DNA of 64,000 nt from Arachidicoccus sp. BS20 (GTDB taxonomy: Bacteria; Bacteroidota; Bacteroidia; Chitinophagales; Chitinophagaceae). Positions 35,814-45,655 of this stretch are shown here, in pieces; positions within the stretch are counted from its first letter, which is position 1; every line of letters starts with the position of its first letter. Location: the NCBI RefSeq assembly GCF_001659705.1, contig NZ_CP015971.1, positions 1,674,001 to 1,738,000 of the forward strand, in the 5' to 3' direction. The notes beneath the pieces were generated by a model that was given only the letters and a program-made list of their open reading frames with translations, searched no databases and was not told the origin of the DNA. The position numbers were made by a program, and so were the translations under genes.

Positions 35814-38800
35814 AGCTCAACGTTTTTATATTTTTTCTTCAGCATTTTAAAATAAAGCAACGGCACTACAATCAGCGTCAAAAATGTAGAAGTAAGCGTG
35901 CCGCCAATCAACGATATTGCCAATCCTTGAAACACCGGGTCAAACAGAATGATTACTGCACCTAAAACTACCGCGCCTGCCGTTAATAAAATCGGCGTAG
36001 TCCTTACCGCGCCTGCTTCTATGATGGCTTGTTGCAAGGTTTCGCCTTCTTTTAACCGGATGTTGATGAAGTCAATCAGCAAAATGGAATTACGCACCAT
36101 TACGCCCGCTAATGCAATGAAACCAATCATCGAAGTCGCCGTAAAATACGCGCCCAAAATCCAATGCCCGAGAATAATTCCAATAAGGGATAACGGTATC
36201 GCAGCAAGCATTACAACCGGCACTTTGAAATCCTGGAACCAACCCACAATCAATATATAAATTAATATAATGACCGCGCCGAAAGCCAATCCTAAGTCGC
36301 GGAACACTTCAAAAGTTATCTGCCATTCGCCGTCCCATTTCAACGTGTAGTTGTCCGTATTTTCCGGTTCGTGTGTATTGTTTATATTAAGATGATAACC
36401 TTTGGGCAAATGAATATTTTTCAGCTTGTCGGACATCGCGTTCATCGCATAAACCGGGCTTTCAAATTTTCCAGCCATATCGGCTAACAAATAAATCACT
36501 TGCTTCTGGTCTTTGCGTGCAATGCTTTTCGGGCGAATGCATCTTTGCCAATAACCCAAATCATTCAACGGAATCATATTGCCAAATTGGTTGCGAATCG
36601 TGATATTGTTCAAAGCATATATTCTGTCTTTGCTTTCATCGGGCAGTTGTAAAACAACCGGCGTTTGATTATATGTTTCAGGATTATGCAGCACGCCTGC
36701 GTTCATTCCCGAAAGCAATCCGCTTACGGTTTCCGTAATCTGCGCGGGCGCAACGCCTTTGCGCATCGCTTTTTCTTTGTCAATTACAAAAGTATATTCA
36801 GGCTGATTGGCTTCCACGCTCCAATCTAAATCCACCACATCGCGGGTTTGGGACAACATTGTTTTTATTTGCTTTGCTAAATGTAACCGCACGGAATCAT
36901 CCGGTCCGTAAATCTCTGCCACCAGCGTGGACATCACCGGCGGACCGGGCGACACTTCCACGAGTTTTACATTGGCATTGTATTTCTTCGCAATTTGCTG
37001 AATAGGTGCGCGCATTATTTCCGTAATCTCGTGGCTTTGCATACTGCGGTCTTTTTTATCCAGAATATTTACCTGGATATCCGCCATATTATCACCACGC
37101 CGCAAATCGTAATGCCTTACCAAACCGCTGAAAGTGATGGGCGAAGCTGTGCCTGTATAGGTTTGATAATTTTTGATTAATGGTTGTTTCGACAAATAAG
37201 AAGCAATGTCCATCACCGCAGCCTGCGTGCGTTCCAGCGTTGTGCCTTCGGGCATATCGACTACAATCTGAAATTCATTTTTATTATCAAAAGGCAGCAT
37301 TTTTACTTTTACCCGGTTGAAATAAAAGAACGAACAAGACAACAATAACAACGCCGCCGTTGCTAGCATAAACGTCCAGCGTTTGGCGCGGTTATTCAAT
37401 AAAGGATAAATAATTTTGTAGTAAATTTTATACAAGCGTGTTTGCTCTATTACCAAAGGTTTCGGCTCTTTTTGCTTTTCTTTTTCATCCGTATCTTTTT
37501 TATTGTTATTTAATTGTCGGATGGAACTCCGCATATTCTTGTTTGAAAATATTTTCCCATGCTCCGTTTCTCTTAAAAAAATATAACCGAGATAAGGCGT
37601 GAGCGTGAGCGCCACAATTAGCGAAAGCAACATTGCAACTGCTGCACCAATCGGCATCGGGCTCATATACGGACCCATCATTCCACTTACAAAAGCCATC
37701 GGCAACACGGCTGCCATCACGGTAAATGTGGCAAGAATGGTTGGGTTGCCCACTTCGTTAATCGAGAAAATCGCCGCTTGTAAAAAAGGTAATTTTCGCA
37801 GTTTGAAATGACGGTGCATATTTTCCGCAATAATGATAGAATCGTCCACCACAATTCCTACGATAAATACCAAGGCAAACAGCGTGATTCTGTTGAGTGT
37901 GTAATGCAGAAAATAATACGCCATCAGCGTGAGCGCGAAAGTAACCGGCACGGAAAGAAACACCACAAGCCCGCCGCGCCAGCCCATCGCGAGCATTACA
38001 AAACCGGTAACGGCAACAATGGCTATGGCTAAATGCAACAATAATTCCGACACTTTATCCGAAGCGGTTTCGCCCGAGTTGCGTGTGATAGTTGCGTGTA
38101 CATCGGACGGAATCAATGTTTTCTTTAAGCTCTTTAAACGCGCATCAATTTCTTTTGTAAGCGCCATTGCGTCGCTGCCGCTTTTCTTACAAACCGCCAA
38201 AGTAACCGCAGGATAATCAGATGGAAAATTTTTTGCCTGTACTGCCGAACCTTTGCCGTAACCGAAAGTTACATATTGCGAAGGCGATTGCAAACCGTTT
38301 TCAACAGTCGCTATCTGAGAAAGAAAAACAGGTTGCTGTCCATTCGTTCCGACAATCAAATTACGAACGTCTTCTGCCGAAGTCAGGAAATTTCCGGTGC
38401 GTACCCAAAGCGCCGTATCGTTGGTACGCAAAACACCGCCGGGCAATTGTATATTTTGCGCTTGCAATTGCTGCACAACAGAAAGCGCGTCCACGTGCAG
38501 CGCAGTCATTTTATCTTTGTCCAGCAACACTTTTATCTCGCGGCTGCGTCCGCCTATGATTTTTACGGAAGCCACATTCTCCACTTTTTTGAAAGCATCG
38601 CTTACATAATCGCCTATTTTTTTCAGTTGCCCATTGCTGTAATTTTTGCTCCACAACGTGAGTGCATACACCGGCACATCGTCGATGCTGCGCAACTTGA
38701 GCAAAGGCTGCGTAACGCCCGCCGGCATTTCATCCTGATGTTTCAGCAACTCGCTGTACAGCTTTACTTCGGATTGTTCAATATCTTCGCCTACGACAAA

Positions 38801-39097
38801 CTGTACGATAAACGAAGCCTGTCCGTTCAGCGAAGTAGAATAAATATGTTTGACATCTTTAATATTGGAAATAATTTTTTCCATAGGCGCGGTTACTTTT
38901 GTTTCCACTTCTTTGGGTGTTGCGCCGGGATAGCCGATAAAAATATCTATCATCGGTACTTTTATCTGCGGCTCTTCTTCGCGCGGAATCATCATAATGC
39001 TGTACGCACCCAACAACAAACCTGCAATCATCAACAATATTGTGAGCCTGGAACGAATGAATGACTTCGCTATTTTTCCTGCAATTCCGTTTTCCAT
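35810..39097 (-). CDS. RND-family efflux pump inner-membrane protein
   Basis: A full-length 1095-residue RND transporter that uses proton motive force to export substrates through a tripartite channel. The N-terminus shows IMMIPREEEPQIKVPMIDI, and the periplasmic loop has FIGYPGATPKEVET. TM4 carries VFIVGIVVDDSIIIAENMHRH with the Asp-Asp proton relay. The second half repeats the fold (SMIGFIALAGVMVRNSILLI). It belongs with the AcrB/CzcA superfamily; the HAE versus heavy-metal class cannot be settled by eye. The adaptor and TolC-like genes lie upstream. Confidence 0.94.
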   Translation of the reverse strand: MENGIAGKIAKSFIRSRLTILLMIAGLLLGAYSIMMIPREEEPQIKVPMIDIFIGYPGATPKEVETKVTAPMEKIISNIKDVKHIYSTSLNGQASFIVQFVVGEDIEQSEVKLYSELLKHQDEMPAGVTQPLLKLRSIDDVPVYALTLWSKNYSNGQLKKIGDYVSDAFKKVENVASVKIIGGRSREIKVLLDKDKMTALHVDALSVVQQLQAQNIQLPGGVLRTNDTALWVRTGNFLTSAEDVRNLIVGTNGQQPVFLSQIATVENGLQSPSQYVTFGYGKGSAVQAKNFPSDYPAVTLAVCKKSGSDAMALTKEIDARLKSLKKTLIPSDVHATITRNSGETASDKVSELLLHLAIAIVAVTGFVMLAMGWRGGLVVFLSVPVTFALTLMAYYFLHYTLNRITLFALVFIVGIVVDDSIIIAENMHRHFKLRKLPFLQAAIFSINEVGNPTILATFTVMAAVLPMAFVSGMMGPYMSPMPIGAAVAMLLSLIVALTLTPYLGYIFLRETEHGKIFSNKNMRSSIRQLNNNKKDTDEKEKQKEPKPLVIEQTRLYKIYYKIIYPLLNNRAKRWTFMLATAALLLLSCSFFYFNRVKVKMLPFDNKNEFQIVVDMPEGTTLERTQAAVMDIASYLSKQPLIKNYQTYTGTASPITFSGLVRHYDLRRGDNMADIQVNILDKKDRSMQSHEITEIMRAPIQQIAKKYNANVKLVEVSPGPPVMSTLVAEIYGPDDSVRLHLAKQIKTMLSQTRDVVDLDWSVEANQPEYTFVIDKEKAMRKGVAPAQITETVSGLLSGMNAGVLHNPETYNQTPVVLQLPDESKDRIYALNNITIRNQFGNMIPLNDLGYWQRCIRPKSIARKDQKQVIYLLADMAGKFESPVYAMNAMSDKLKNIHLPKGYHLNINNTHEPENTDNYTLKWDGEWQITFEVFRDLGLAFGAVIILIYILIVGWFQDFKVPVVMLAAIPLSLIGIILGHWILGAYFTATSMIGFIALAGVMVRNSILLIDFINIRLKEGETLQQAIIEAGAVRTTPILLTAGAVVLGAVIILFDPVFQGLAISLIGGTLTSTFLTLIVVPLLYFKMLKKKYKNVEL

Positions 39098-39137
39098 AAT
39101 TTTTATTCAAAAAGAATTTTTGATTGATGAGTTATAA

Positions 39138-39221
39138 AACCGCAAAGAGCGATAAGTTTTATGCAAAGTTTGCAAAGGCTGCTCCGTGTGCTTTGCGATA
39201 TGCTTTGCGAACTTTGCGGTT
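39138..39221. repeat. Palindromic repeat between RND pump and adaptor genes
   Basis: AACCGCAAAG at 39138-39147 is the exact inverted complement of CTTTGCGGTT at 39212-39221, with further GCAAAG/CTTTGC pairs nested inside. It is within the presumed efflux operon, so it forms an RNA hairpin between two cistrons. GCAAAG-type repeats recur in this window (near 26740, 35460 and 43245). Confidence 0.65.
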
Positions 39222-39242
39222 AAACCAAATCACGATAAACAA

Positions 39243-40331
39243 TCATTTCACTTTCACCGGCGCGCCGTTATACAATCTTCCGTCTGCCTGCGCAATAAAT
39301 TTTTCATCCGCTTGCAAACCACTTAATACTTCCACTTTATCGCCGTAAATTTTTCCCGTGCGAATCCAGCGCAGCAAAGCCGTATTGTTGGATGAAATTG
39401 TGTAAATGCCCGACAATTCATCCTTATGTACAAGTGCATTCAACGGAATCATTATTTGCGAATCGGTGTTACTCATTTTTGTTTTTCCTGCAAAAGAAAC
39501 ATTTGCATACATACCCGATAAAATACCTTGCTGTTCATTTTCCGGCAAAGCGATTTTTACCACAAACTGTCCGCCTGTTTGCGCGGAAGAAGGACTGATT
39601 TGCGTAACTGTTCCCTGCACCTCTTTGTCCGCCGAAGCAATGTGTACATCGGCAACAGCACCGTTGTGAATGTTGTCAATATCATTTTCAGAAATGGTGG
39701 CAACAACTTGTAAATCGCCCGGTTGTTCCATTGCCAGCACCGGCATTCCGGGACTCGCAAGGCTGCCGGCGTCCATCATTTTTTGGGTAATAATTCCGCT
39801 GAAAGGTGCAGTAACACGGGCGTAATCCATATTCGCATTTACTTCGTTCTTCATCTGTTTTGCCGCATTTAATTGCGCCTGCGCGGATTTATATTGAAGG
39901 GTTGCATTGTCCAATTCTTTCGCAGTCGCGCTGTTTTGTTTATACAAAACCGTGAAGCGGTCGTAATCTTTTTTGGCATTTGCCAAAGCCGCTTCCGCCT
40001 GCGCAATGTTTGCCGTAACCTGCCCGCTTTTGGCTTCGATGTCCGAAGCATTTACGGTAAATAATAATTGTCCTTTCTGCACATGGTCGCCGATTTGCAC
40101 ATACACTTTGGTAATCGTTCCCATCATCCGCGTGCCGATTTGCGCGGATTGTACGGCTTCCACCGTTCCGCTCGCGTAAATGCTGTTGCCGTTGTTTCCG
40201 CTGAAAGGCTTTGCGAGCGTTACGTTTATTGACTTATCAGAAAAATCGTCGTTCGTAGATGAATTGCTATTGCACGAGTAAAGAAAAATTCCAAGCAATG
40301 CAGCCGGAAAAATTTGTTTGATTTTATTCAT
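39243..40331 (-). CDS. RND efflux periplasmic adaptor (HlyD/MFP family), lipoprotein
   Basis: The membrane-fusion subunit joining the inner-membrane pump to the TolC channel, 362 residues. A lipobox ends the signal peptide (ALLGIFLYSC). The lipoyl/barrel part shows ASGTVEAVQSAQIG and VQIGDHVQKGQLLFTV, then a coiled-coil hairpin (about 115-185) and YARVTAPFSGIITQKM. The ATG at 40331 is chosen; a longer frame up to 40478 only translates the upstream repeat. The gene lies between the pump and the TolC-like gene on the same strand. Confidence 0.93.
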   Translation of the reverse strand: MNKIKQIFPAALLGIFLYSCNSNSSTNDDFSDKSINVTLAKPFSGNNGNSIYASGTVEAVQSAQIGTRMMGTITKVYVQIGDHVQKGQLLFTVNASDIEAKSGQVTANIAQAEAALANAKKDYDRFTVLYKQNSATAKELDNATLQYKSAQAQLNAAKQMKNEVNANMDYARVTAPFSGIITQKMMDAGSLASPGMPVLAMEQPGDLQVVATISENDIDNIHNGAVADVHIASADKEVQGTVTQISPSSAQTGGQFVVKIALPENEQQGILSGMYANVSFAGKTKMSNTDSQIMIPLNALVHKDELSGIYTISSNNTALLRWIRTGKIYGDKVEVLSGLQADEKFIAQADGRLYNGAPVKVK

Positions 40332-40385
40332 AAAAATTCTTTTAAAAATTAGAGTCTGTTTAATAGTTTCAATTAGAATTATTGT

Positions 40386-40515
40386 AATGAGATTCCTCAC
40401 TCGTACCTCGTTCGGAATGACGGGATAGGTTTTCTTTTTCTTTAAATCATCATCAGTCTTGAATAAAAATGAAGACACCTACACTTGTCATTTCGACGAC
40501 AGGAGAAATCTCATT
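40386..40515. repeat. Imperfect inverted repeat upstream of the adaptor gene
   Basis: AATGAGAT at 40386-40393 and ATCTCATT at 40508-40515 bound a palindromic stretch containing the widespread GTCATTTCGACGA type sequence. Part of it stays open in frame with the adaptor and gives a VIPNEVRVRNL-like peptide, which is characteristic of translated repeat DNA rather than of a gene. About 130 bases. Confidence 0.7.
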
Positions 40516-40543
40516 TTCATCTTTATAAATCTCAAACATTTCC

Positions 40544-41848
40544 TTAATTATCCGCCGTTAAAAATTGGATATATACAACTGCTACATTCTGCATTAAGAT
40601 GGCTTGCTGATAAGCGAGCTGTTGTTGCGACAATTGCGATTGCGCTAACAAAACATCTGTAATGCCCGCCAATCCTTGCTTGTAGCGGTTTTGCAAAATA
40701 TTCAACACTTCCTGCGCTTGTTGCACAGATGCTTTTGTTTGCATGATTTGATAAGCTGCATCAGAAAGATTTCGCTGCGCCGCATTCAATTCATTTTGAT
40801 TTTTATCTTTCATTTGCAACAGCTCCGTGTTGATTTTTCGCTGTTGCAATTTTTGCTCATTAATCGTGCTGTGTACTTTATTTCCCTGAAAAATATTCCA
40901 CGTCAGTTGCAAGCCAGCGAGATAAGAACCGCTGTGAAAACCAAAGGCATTCGCATCGTTCAGTTGGTAACTTGCAAAACCGTTGAGCTTCGGCAGCGCG
41001 CTCATCTTCGTACTTTTCATCATTAAATCGTAAGACGAAGAAGCCTTGCTCATCGCCTGAAAATCGGAACGGTTTTCGGGCAATGAAATTTCTGCGGGCA
41101 AAAGCAAAGCCTGCAAACTGTCCACCATATAAATAGTTCCCGCAGGTTTTCCCATCAATAAACTCAGGTTGTCGGAATGATTTTGAATAGCGCTGCGCGC
41201 CGATGCCAACTGCGTTTCAATAGATTTTATGCGCACGTCCACATTCAGCAAATCGGACTTTTGCAGATAGCCTTGCTGGTAACGGTCATTGGTAAATTTG
41301 TAAATCGCTTTGGTTGTAGTCAATGCTTCTTCCAACACTTTCACCACTTCATACGCCAACTGCAATTGCATAAACTCATTTTGCGTTTGCCATTTGATAA
41401 AATCCTGCGTGCGTGCTTTTTGCAAACCGCTGATTTCGATTTGCATCTTTGCCGCTTTTCTTTGGTACAATAAATCAGGATTGAAAATCGGTTGCTGCAA
41501 CATTGCCTGCGCCGAGAAGTTGGAAGTATTGCCCGGATGATTCAGCAAATCAGGCTGAAAGTCGCTCTGCGCAATGCTTTGCTGTTGCAGCTTAAAGCCG
41601 AACGCATTCAAGGGATTGTTGGTCGTCAAAGCCGTGTAAGACACGCCAACCTGCGGAAGAAATATGGCGTCGGTTTGCTTGTATTTTGCCGTTGCAATTT
41701 GTTCATCATTATTTACCAATACAACCTGCTTGTTGTTTTCGCAAGCCGAAGCAATGGCATCTTTTAATTGCAAAGTTTGCGTTTGCGCCCATAAACTTTT
41801 GGCACAAAGCACCCATAAAAAAATCAAAATAGTTCGTTGAAAATTCAT
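40544..41848 (-). CDS. TolC-family outer-membrane efflux protein
   Basis: A 434-residue outer-membrane channel with signal peptide (MNFQRTILIFLWVLCAKSLWAQ). Two long helical repeats typical of TolC are visible, with LKDAIASACENNKQVVLVN at the start of the first and AQRNLSDAAYQIMQTKASVQ and RYKQGLAGITDVLLAQSQLS in the second. It completes a tripartite pump with the adaptor and RND genes just downstream; all three read leftward in the order channel, adaptor, pump. Substrates are unknown. Confidence 0.93.
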   Translation of the reverse strand: MNFQRTILIFLWVLCAKSLWAQTQTLQLKDAIASACENNKQVVLVNNDEQIATAKYKQTDAIFLPQVGVSYTALTTNNPLNAFGFKLQQQSIAQSDFQPDLLNHPGNTSNFSAQAMLQQPIFNPDLLYQRKAAKMQIEISGLQKARTQDFIKWQTQNEFMQLQLAYEVVKVLEEALTTTKAIYKFTNDRYQQGYLQKSDLLNVDVRIKSIETQLASARSAIQNHSDNLSLLMGKPAGTIYMVDSLQALLLPAEISLPENRSDFQAMSKASSSYDLMMKSTKMSALPKLNGFASYQLNDANAFGFHSGSYLAGLQLTWNIFQGNKVHSTINEQKLQQRKINTELLQMKDKNQNELNAAQRNLSDAAYQIMQTKASVQQAQEVLNILQNRYKQGLAGITDVLLAQSQLSQQQLAYQQAILMQNVAVVYIQFLTADN

Positions 41849-41945
41849 TATTCATTATTTTCAGTGCAAAGCTATTTTGATATAAAAAAAAGTTTTGTAA
41901 CCAATATCACACAAGGCTTTTCAATTTTTATTCCTCTTGTTCTGT

Positions 41946-41953
41946 TACATTTG
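41946..41953 (+). promoter_or_regulatory. Candidate -7 promoter element for tyrS
   Basis: TACATTTG matches the TAnnTTTG consensus and is 15 bases before the ATG of tyrS. A clear -33 element is not seen, so the assignment is tentative. Confidence 0.4.
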
Positions 41954-41968
41954 CAAAAATTATTTTGA

Positions 41969-43240
41969 ATGAATTTGATTGAAGAATTGCGCTGGCGCGG
42001 AATGTTGCAGGATATAATGCCCGGAACGGAAGAACAATTGTTGAAGGAAAAAACTTCGGGTTATATTGGTTTTGACCCGACGGCGGACAGCTTGCACATC
42101 GGAAGCCTTGTACCGATTTTATTGCTCGTGCATTTGCAACGTGCAGGACACAAACCTTATGCTTTGGTTGGCGGCGCAACCGGCATGATTGGCGACCCGA
42201 GCGGCAAAAGTGCCGAAAGGAATTTGTTGAATGAAGAACAACTTAATATAAATGTTGAAGGGATAAAAAAACAACTTTCAAAATTTTTAGACTTTAGCTC
42301 AAACGCTGATAACGCGGCAGTTTTGGTCAATAATTATGATTGGTTCAAAGGCATTTCTTTTATAGAATTTTTGCGCGATACAGGCAAACATATTACCGTG
42401 AATTATATGATGGCAAAGGATAGTGTGAAGAAACGCATTGAAGGCGATGCGGGCATTTCTTACACCGAATTTGCATATCAATTAATGCAGGGTTATGATT
42501 TTTATCATTTGTGTAAAAATGAAAATTGCAAGCTGCAAATGGGCGGCAGCGACCAATGGGGAAACATTACGACAGGCACGGAACTCATTCGTCGAAAACT
42601 CGGCGGAGAAGCATTTGCATTCACTTGCCCGCTGATTAAAAAAGCTGATGGAACGAAGTTTGGAAAAACAGAAAGCGGCAATGTTTGGCTGGATGCAGAA
42701 AAAACTTCACCTTATCAATTCTACCAGTTTTGGTTGAATGCTTCGGATGAGGATTCGGAAAACTGGATTAAGATTTTTACTTTTTTACAGAAAGACGAAA
42801 TCGAAAATTTAATTGCACGGCACAAAGCCGATGCTTCAAAACGCTTGCTGCAAAAGCGTTTGGCGCAGGAGATTACAACTTTTGTGCATGGAGAAGACGC
42901 TTATAAAAATGCGATTGAAGTAACGGAAAAATTATTTGCCAATCAAACCGCGCCTGCGGAAAGTCTTTCCGTTGAAGATTTGGAAACAATGCAAGGCGTG
43001 CAGAAAATTGGAATCAGTTCATCACAGTTGAATGTGGATGTGATTACTTTTTTAGCAGAAATAAAAATTTTCCCAAGTAAAGGCGAAGCAAGAAAAATGC
43101 TGCAAAACGGCGGCATCAGTATTAATCGTAAAAAGATGGATGATGCGCAAATGTTGATTACGCCTGAGTTTTTGCTGCACAATAAATATTTGCTCGCGCA
43201 AAAAGGAAAGAAGAATTATTACTTGATTGAAGTGAAATGA
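41969..43240 (+). CDS. tyrS: Tyrosyl-tRNA synthetase
   Basis: Charges tRNA(Tyr) with tyrosine. It has 423 residues. The class I signature HIGS is at residues 43-46 (with [12 protein letters not shown]), the KMSKS equivalent is KFGKTESG near 230, and MQGYDFYHL belongs to the tyrosine pocket. The C-terminal S4-like RNA-binding domain shows [20 protein letters not shown]. Full length with no defect. It ends 5 bases before an inverted repeat shared with the convergent folC gene. Confidence 0.97.
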   Translation: MNLIEELRWRGMLQDIMPGTEEQLLKEKTSGYIGFDPTADSLHIGSLVPILLLVHLQRAGHKPYALVGGATGMIGDPSGKSAERNLLNEEQLNINVEGIKKQLSKFLDFSSNADNAAVLVNNYDWFKGISFIEFLRDTGKHITVNYMMAKDSVKKRIEGDAGISYTEFAYQLMQGYDFYHLCKNENCKLQMGGSDQWGNITTGTELIRRKLGGEAFAFTCPLIKKADGTKFGKTESGNVWLDAEKTSPYQFYQFWLNASDEDSENWIKIFTFLQKDEIENLIARHKADASKRLLQKRLAQEITTFVHGEDAYKNAIEVTEKLFANQTAPAESLSVEDLETMQGVQKIGISSSQLNVDVITFLAEIKIFPSKGEARKMLQNGGISINRKKMDDAQMLITPEFLLHNKYLLAQKGKKNYYLIEVK

Positions 43241-43244
43241 TTTT

Positions 43245-43315
43245 GCCGCAAAGACACTAAAACACAAAGGCACACAAAGATTTTCTTTATGTGCCTTTGT
43301 GTTTCTTCGTGCGGC
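43245..43315. repeat. Long hairpin between tyrS and folC
   Basis: The inner arms 43260-43279 and 43285-43304 pair at 19 of 20 positions around a 5-base loop, and GCCGCA/TGCGGC pair at the outer ends. It is the GCAAAGACAC-CACAAAGG type repeat. Placed between convergent genes, it may also end transcription in both directions. Confidence 0.75.
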
Positions 43316-43332
43316 TTGAAGCCTTTGTGGTG

Positions 43333-44622
43333 TCATACCTTCACTTCTGCTACCAAAAACACGCTTCCGCAAATTAAAATCAAATCATCATTTTGATAAT
43401 TCGATTTCGCTGAAAGCAAGGCTGCATCTATATTTTCAAAGGCTCTTCCTTGCAAGTTTTTTTCGTGTGCAAGCTTTGCCAATTCAGTTTCATTCAACGC
43501 GCGCGGAATTTGCGCTTTGGTAAAATAATACGTTGCATTTTTGGGCAAAAGATTCAACGCTGCGGAGACATCTTTATCTTTTACAAATCCCAGTACAATA
43601 TGCAAATGATTATATTGAATCTGTTGCAGTTGTTGAACGATTTGTTTAACGCCGTCTTCGTTGTGTCCCACATCGGCAATGATGGTTGGATTTTCATTTA
43701 ATAATTCCCAACGACCATGCAAGCCTGTCAATGCTTTTACATTTTTTAAAGCGATTGAAATACTTTGTTCATCAATATTCCAGCCTTTTTGTTGAAGTTG
43801 TTGAACAGTCGCCAATACGCCCACTATATTTTTTGTCTGATAAATTCCCGTCAAATCCAACTCGTATTTTTTCGTTTCATTGCTTGCGATTTCTTCAATA
43901 TTAATCGTCAAACCTTTTAATTGATAATCGTAATCAACTACTTTAAAGACTTCCTGCGCAAAAATCAACGGCGCGTTTCTTTCTTTCGCAACTTTTTCAA
44001 AAACAGGTTTTGTTTCAGGCAAAATTTCCGACACAACAACAGGTATATTTTGCTTGATAATTCCTGCTTTTTCAAAGGCAATTTTTTCCAATGTATCGCC
44101 CAGAATATCCATGTGGTCTTTACCGATATTGGTAATCAAACTTACTTCGGGCAAAATTACATTCGTACTGTCCAAACGCCCGCCAAGCCCCGTTTCTATT
44201 ACGGCAACATCAATATTTTGCTGCGCAAAATATTCAAATGCCATTGCAACAGTCAGCTCGAAAAACGAAGGCTGAATAATTTCAAGCTGCGGCTTTATTT
44301 TTTTAACAAAATTTATCACAAACTCCTGCGTGCAAAGCTCGCCGTTCACTTTGATACGTTCGCGAAAATCATACAAATGCGGCGATGTATATAAGCCTGT
44401 TTTGTAACCGCTTTGTTGCAGTATTGCAGCAATAATATGGCTCGATGAACCTTTACCGTTTGTACCTGCAATATGAATAGATTTGAATTTGTTTTGCGGA
44501 TTGCCGAGTGCATCGCATAAAGCTAAAGTATTCGTCAAATCGGCTTTCATTGCTTTTGCACCAATACGGCTGAACATGGGCAGTTGGGCGTACAGAAAGT
44601 CAAGTGTTTCCTGGTAATTCAT
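43333..44622 (-). CDS. folC: Folylpolyglutamate synthase/dihydrofolate synthase
   Basis: Adds glutamate to folates in an ATP-dependent reaction; the bacterial enzyme often also makes dihydrofolate from dihydropteroate. The 429-residue protein has the P-loop IHIAGTNGKGSSSH (G53-S60) and the family motif TGLYTSPHLYDFRERI. ETGLGGRLDSTN follows, and the C-terminal Mur-ligase-like domain has ADVGHNEDGV. Cytoplasmic. Convergent with tyrS; upstream on the same strand is an exported lectin-like gene separated by a terminator. Confidence 0.95.
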   Translation of the reverse strand: MNYQETLDFLYAQLPMFSRIGAKAMKADLTNTLALCDALGNPQNKFKSIHIAGTNGKGSSSHIIAAILQQSGYKTGLYTSPHLYDFRERIKVNGELCTQEFVINFVKKIKPQLEIIQPSFFELTVAMAFEYFAQQNIDVAVIETGLGGRLDSTNVILPEVSLITNIGKDHMDILGDTLEKIAFEKAGIIKQNIPVVVSEILPETKPVFEKVAKERNAPLIFAQEVFKVVDYDYQLKGLTINIEEIASNETKKYELDLTGIYQTKNIVGVLATVQQLQQKGWNIDEQSISIALKNVKALTGLHGRWELLNENPTIIADVGHNEDGVKQIVQQLQQIQYNHLHIVLGFVKDKDVSAALNLLPKNATYYFTKAQIPRALNETELAKLAHEKNLQGRAFENIDAALLSAKSNYQNDDLILICGSVFLVAEVKV

Positions 44623-44682
44623 GGTGCAAAGCTAATCTTCCGGAACTATAAATTGAAAAGCATTTTCAAAATTTATTCAACA

Positions 44683-44714
44683 AAAAAACGAGTCCGTAAT
44701 CGAACTCGTTTTTT
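44683..44714. terminator. Terminator downstream of the lectin-like gene
   Basis: An 11-bp stem (44683-44693 with 44704-44714) with a 10-base loop and A/T flanks. It ends the leftward transcript of the gene at 44740-45570, just upstream of folC. Confidence 0.8.
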
Positions 44715-44739
44715 GTTTTTTTTCAGAAAAATTTTGTGC

Positions 44740-45570
44740 TTACATAGAATCTATCTTGAAATTGCCGATACCGATTTTCGCTCCGTTGTCAAGTTGTGTG
44801 CTGGTACTGAAGTAGAAATATTTGTTTTTGGAACTGCTCAAAAACATTTGTGTATCCAATACTTTTACTTTGTCAAGATACACGCGCATATTATTCCCAT
44901 TTACTGCGATGGCAACGTGCATTTTTCCTACCGCATATTGCGCCAAAGGGAAAGATGTGGTATTGTATATTTTTGTGTCGCTACTTGAACTAACTACTGC
45001 TTCATTTCCATATTGTATTTCGGTAGATGTAATTGCTTTTTCGTTATATGCGTCGCTGATATATTCGCTGATATTATTGTCATGGGCAAAACCGAACGAC
45101 AATGACTCTAAATCACTTGCGCTTGTATTACTGTGCGTAGCGATGTCAAATTCTATCGTAAAGTTTTGCGGCAAAGGTTTGTCGCTTTTTAATTTATAGC
45201 TTGTAAATTCTTTGAATGATAGCCATTTGCCGTTTTCATCGGGAAATTGCCGGATGGAACCGGAGCCGCTTGTTTTCCAGTATTGCGCCATCGCGCCTAA
45301 AGAGTCTTCTTCAAAATTATCTTGAAATACGTTTGTCGTGCCTGCGTGGAAATCATAAGTTTTTGCAGCATCTTCAAAAAATTTCTTGGGGTTGCTTACC
45401 GCTGTTGTGCTTGTTGTAGTATTGCTATTTTTATCAAGGACTTTATCAACGGCATCGTTTGCTTTCTGCTCGATTTTGTTTTTTAAGTGACTTAAAAATT
45501 GTGCATTGGCGAAGGATACAATTAATACGGAAAGAGAAAGTGTAATAATAGAAATAAATTTTTTTTTCAC
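44740..45570 (-). CDS. Exported protein with concanavalin/LamG-like jelly-roll
   Basis: A 276-residue protein with a signal peptide (MKKKFISIITLSLSVLIVSFANAQ in one run of residues 1-24) and a helical segment KNKIEQKANDAVDKVLD. The remainder has the beta-rich pattern of LamG-like domains: VFQDNFEEDSLGAMAQYWKT near 80-100, FTIEFDIATHS, and MHVAIAVNGNNMRVYLDKVK near 217-236. In Bacteroidota such N-terminal domains are often followed by an OmpA domain; here there is none. It may bind carbohydrate or cell wall, without proof. A terminator follows. Confidence 0.75.
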   Translation of the reverse strand: MKKKFISIITLSLSVLIVSFANAQFLSHLKNKIEQKANDAVDKVLDKNSNTTTSTTAVSNPKKFFEDAAKTYDFHAGTTNVFQDNFEEDSLGAMAQYWKTSGSGSIRQFPDENGKWLSFKEFTSYKLKSDKPLPQNFTIEFDIATHSNTSASDLESLSFGFAHDNNISEYISDAYNEKAITSTEIQYGNEAVVSSSSDTKIYNTTSFPLAQYAVGKMHVAIAVNGNNMRVYLDKVKVLDTQMFLSSSKNKYFYFSTSTQLDNGAKIGIGNFKIDSM

Positions 45571-45655
45571 GGTTTTATTTTTGAGTGGTTAAAAAATATA
45601 AATAAAAAACATTTCCTTTTATTGCAATAACTGCTGCACCAAACCTCAAGGAAAA

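Noticed and set aside
38276-39064. Open frame of 262 codons on the + strand
   Set aside because: Opposite strand of the RND pump gene; translation rich in Arg, His and Phe with no recognisable motif.
40332-40478. N-terminal extension of the efflux adaptor
   Set aside because: It encodes a VIPNEVRVRNL-like peptide typical of translated intergenic repeat. The lipoprotein signal starts at 40331.
43245-43315. The tyrS-folC hairpin as a small RNA gene
   Set aside because: The sequence belongs to a repeat type that recurs in the window, and no promoter was seen, so I listed it as a repeat with possible terminator role.
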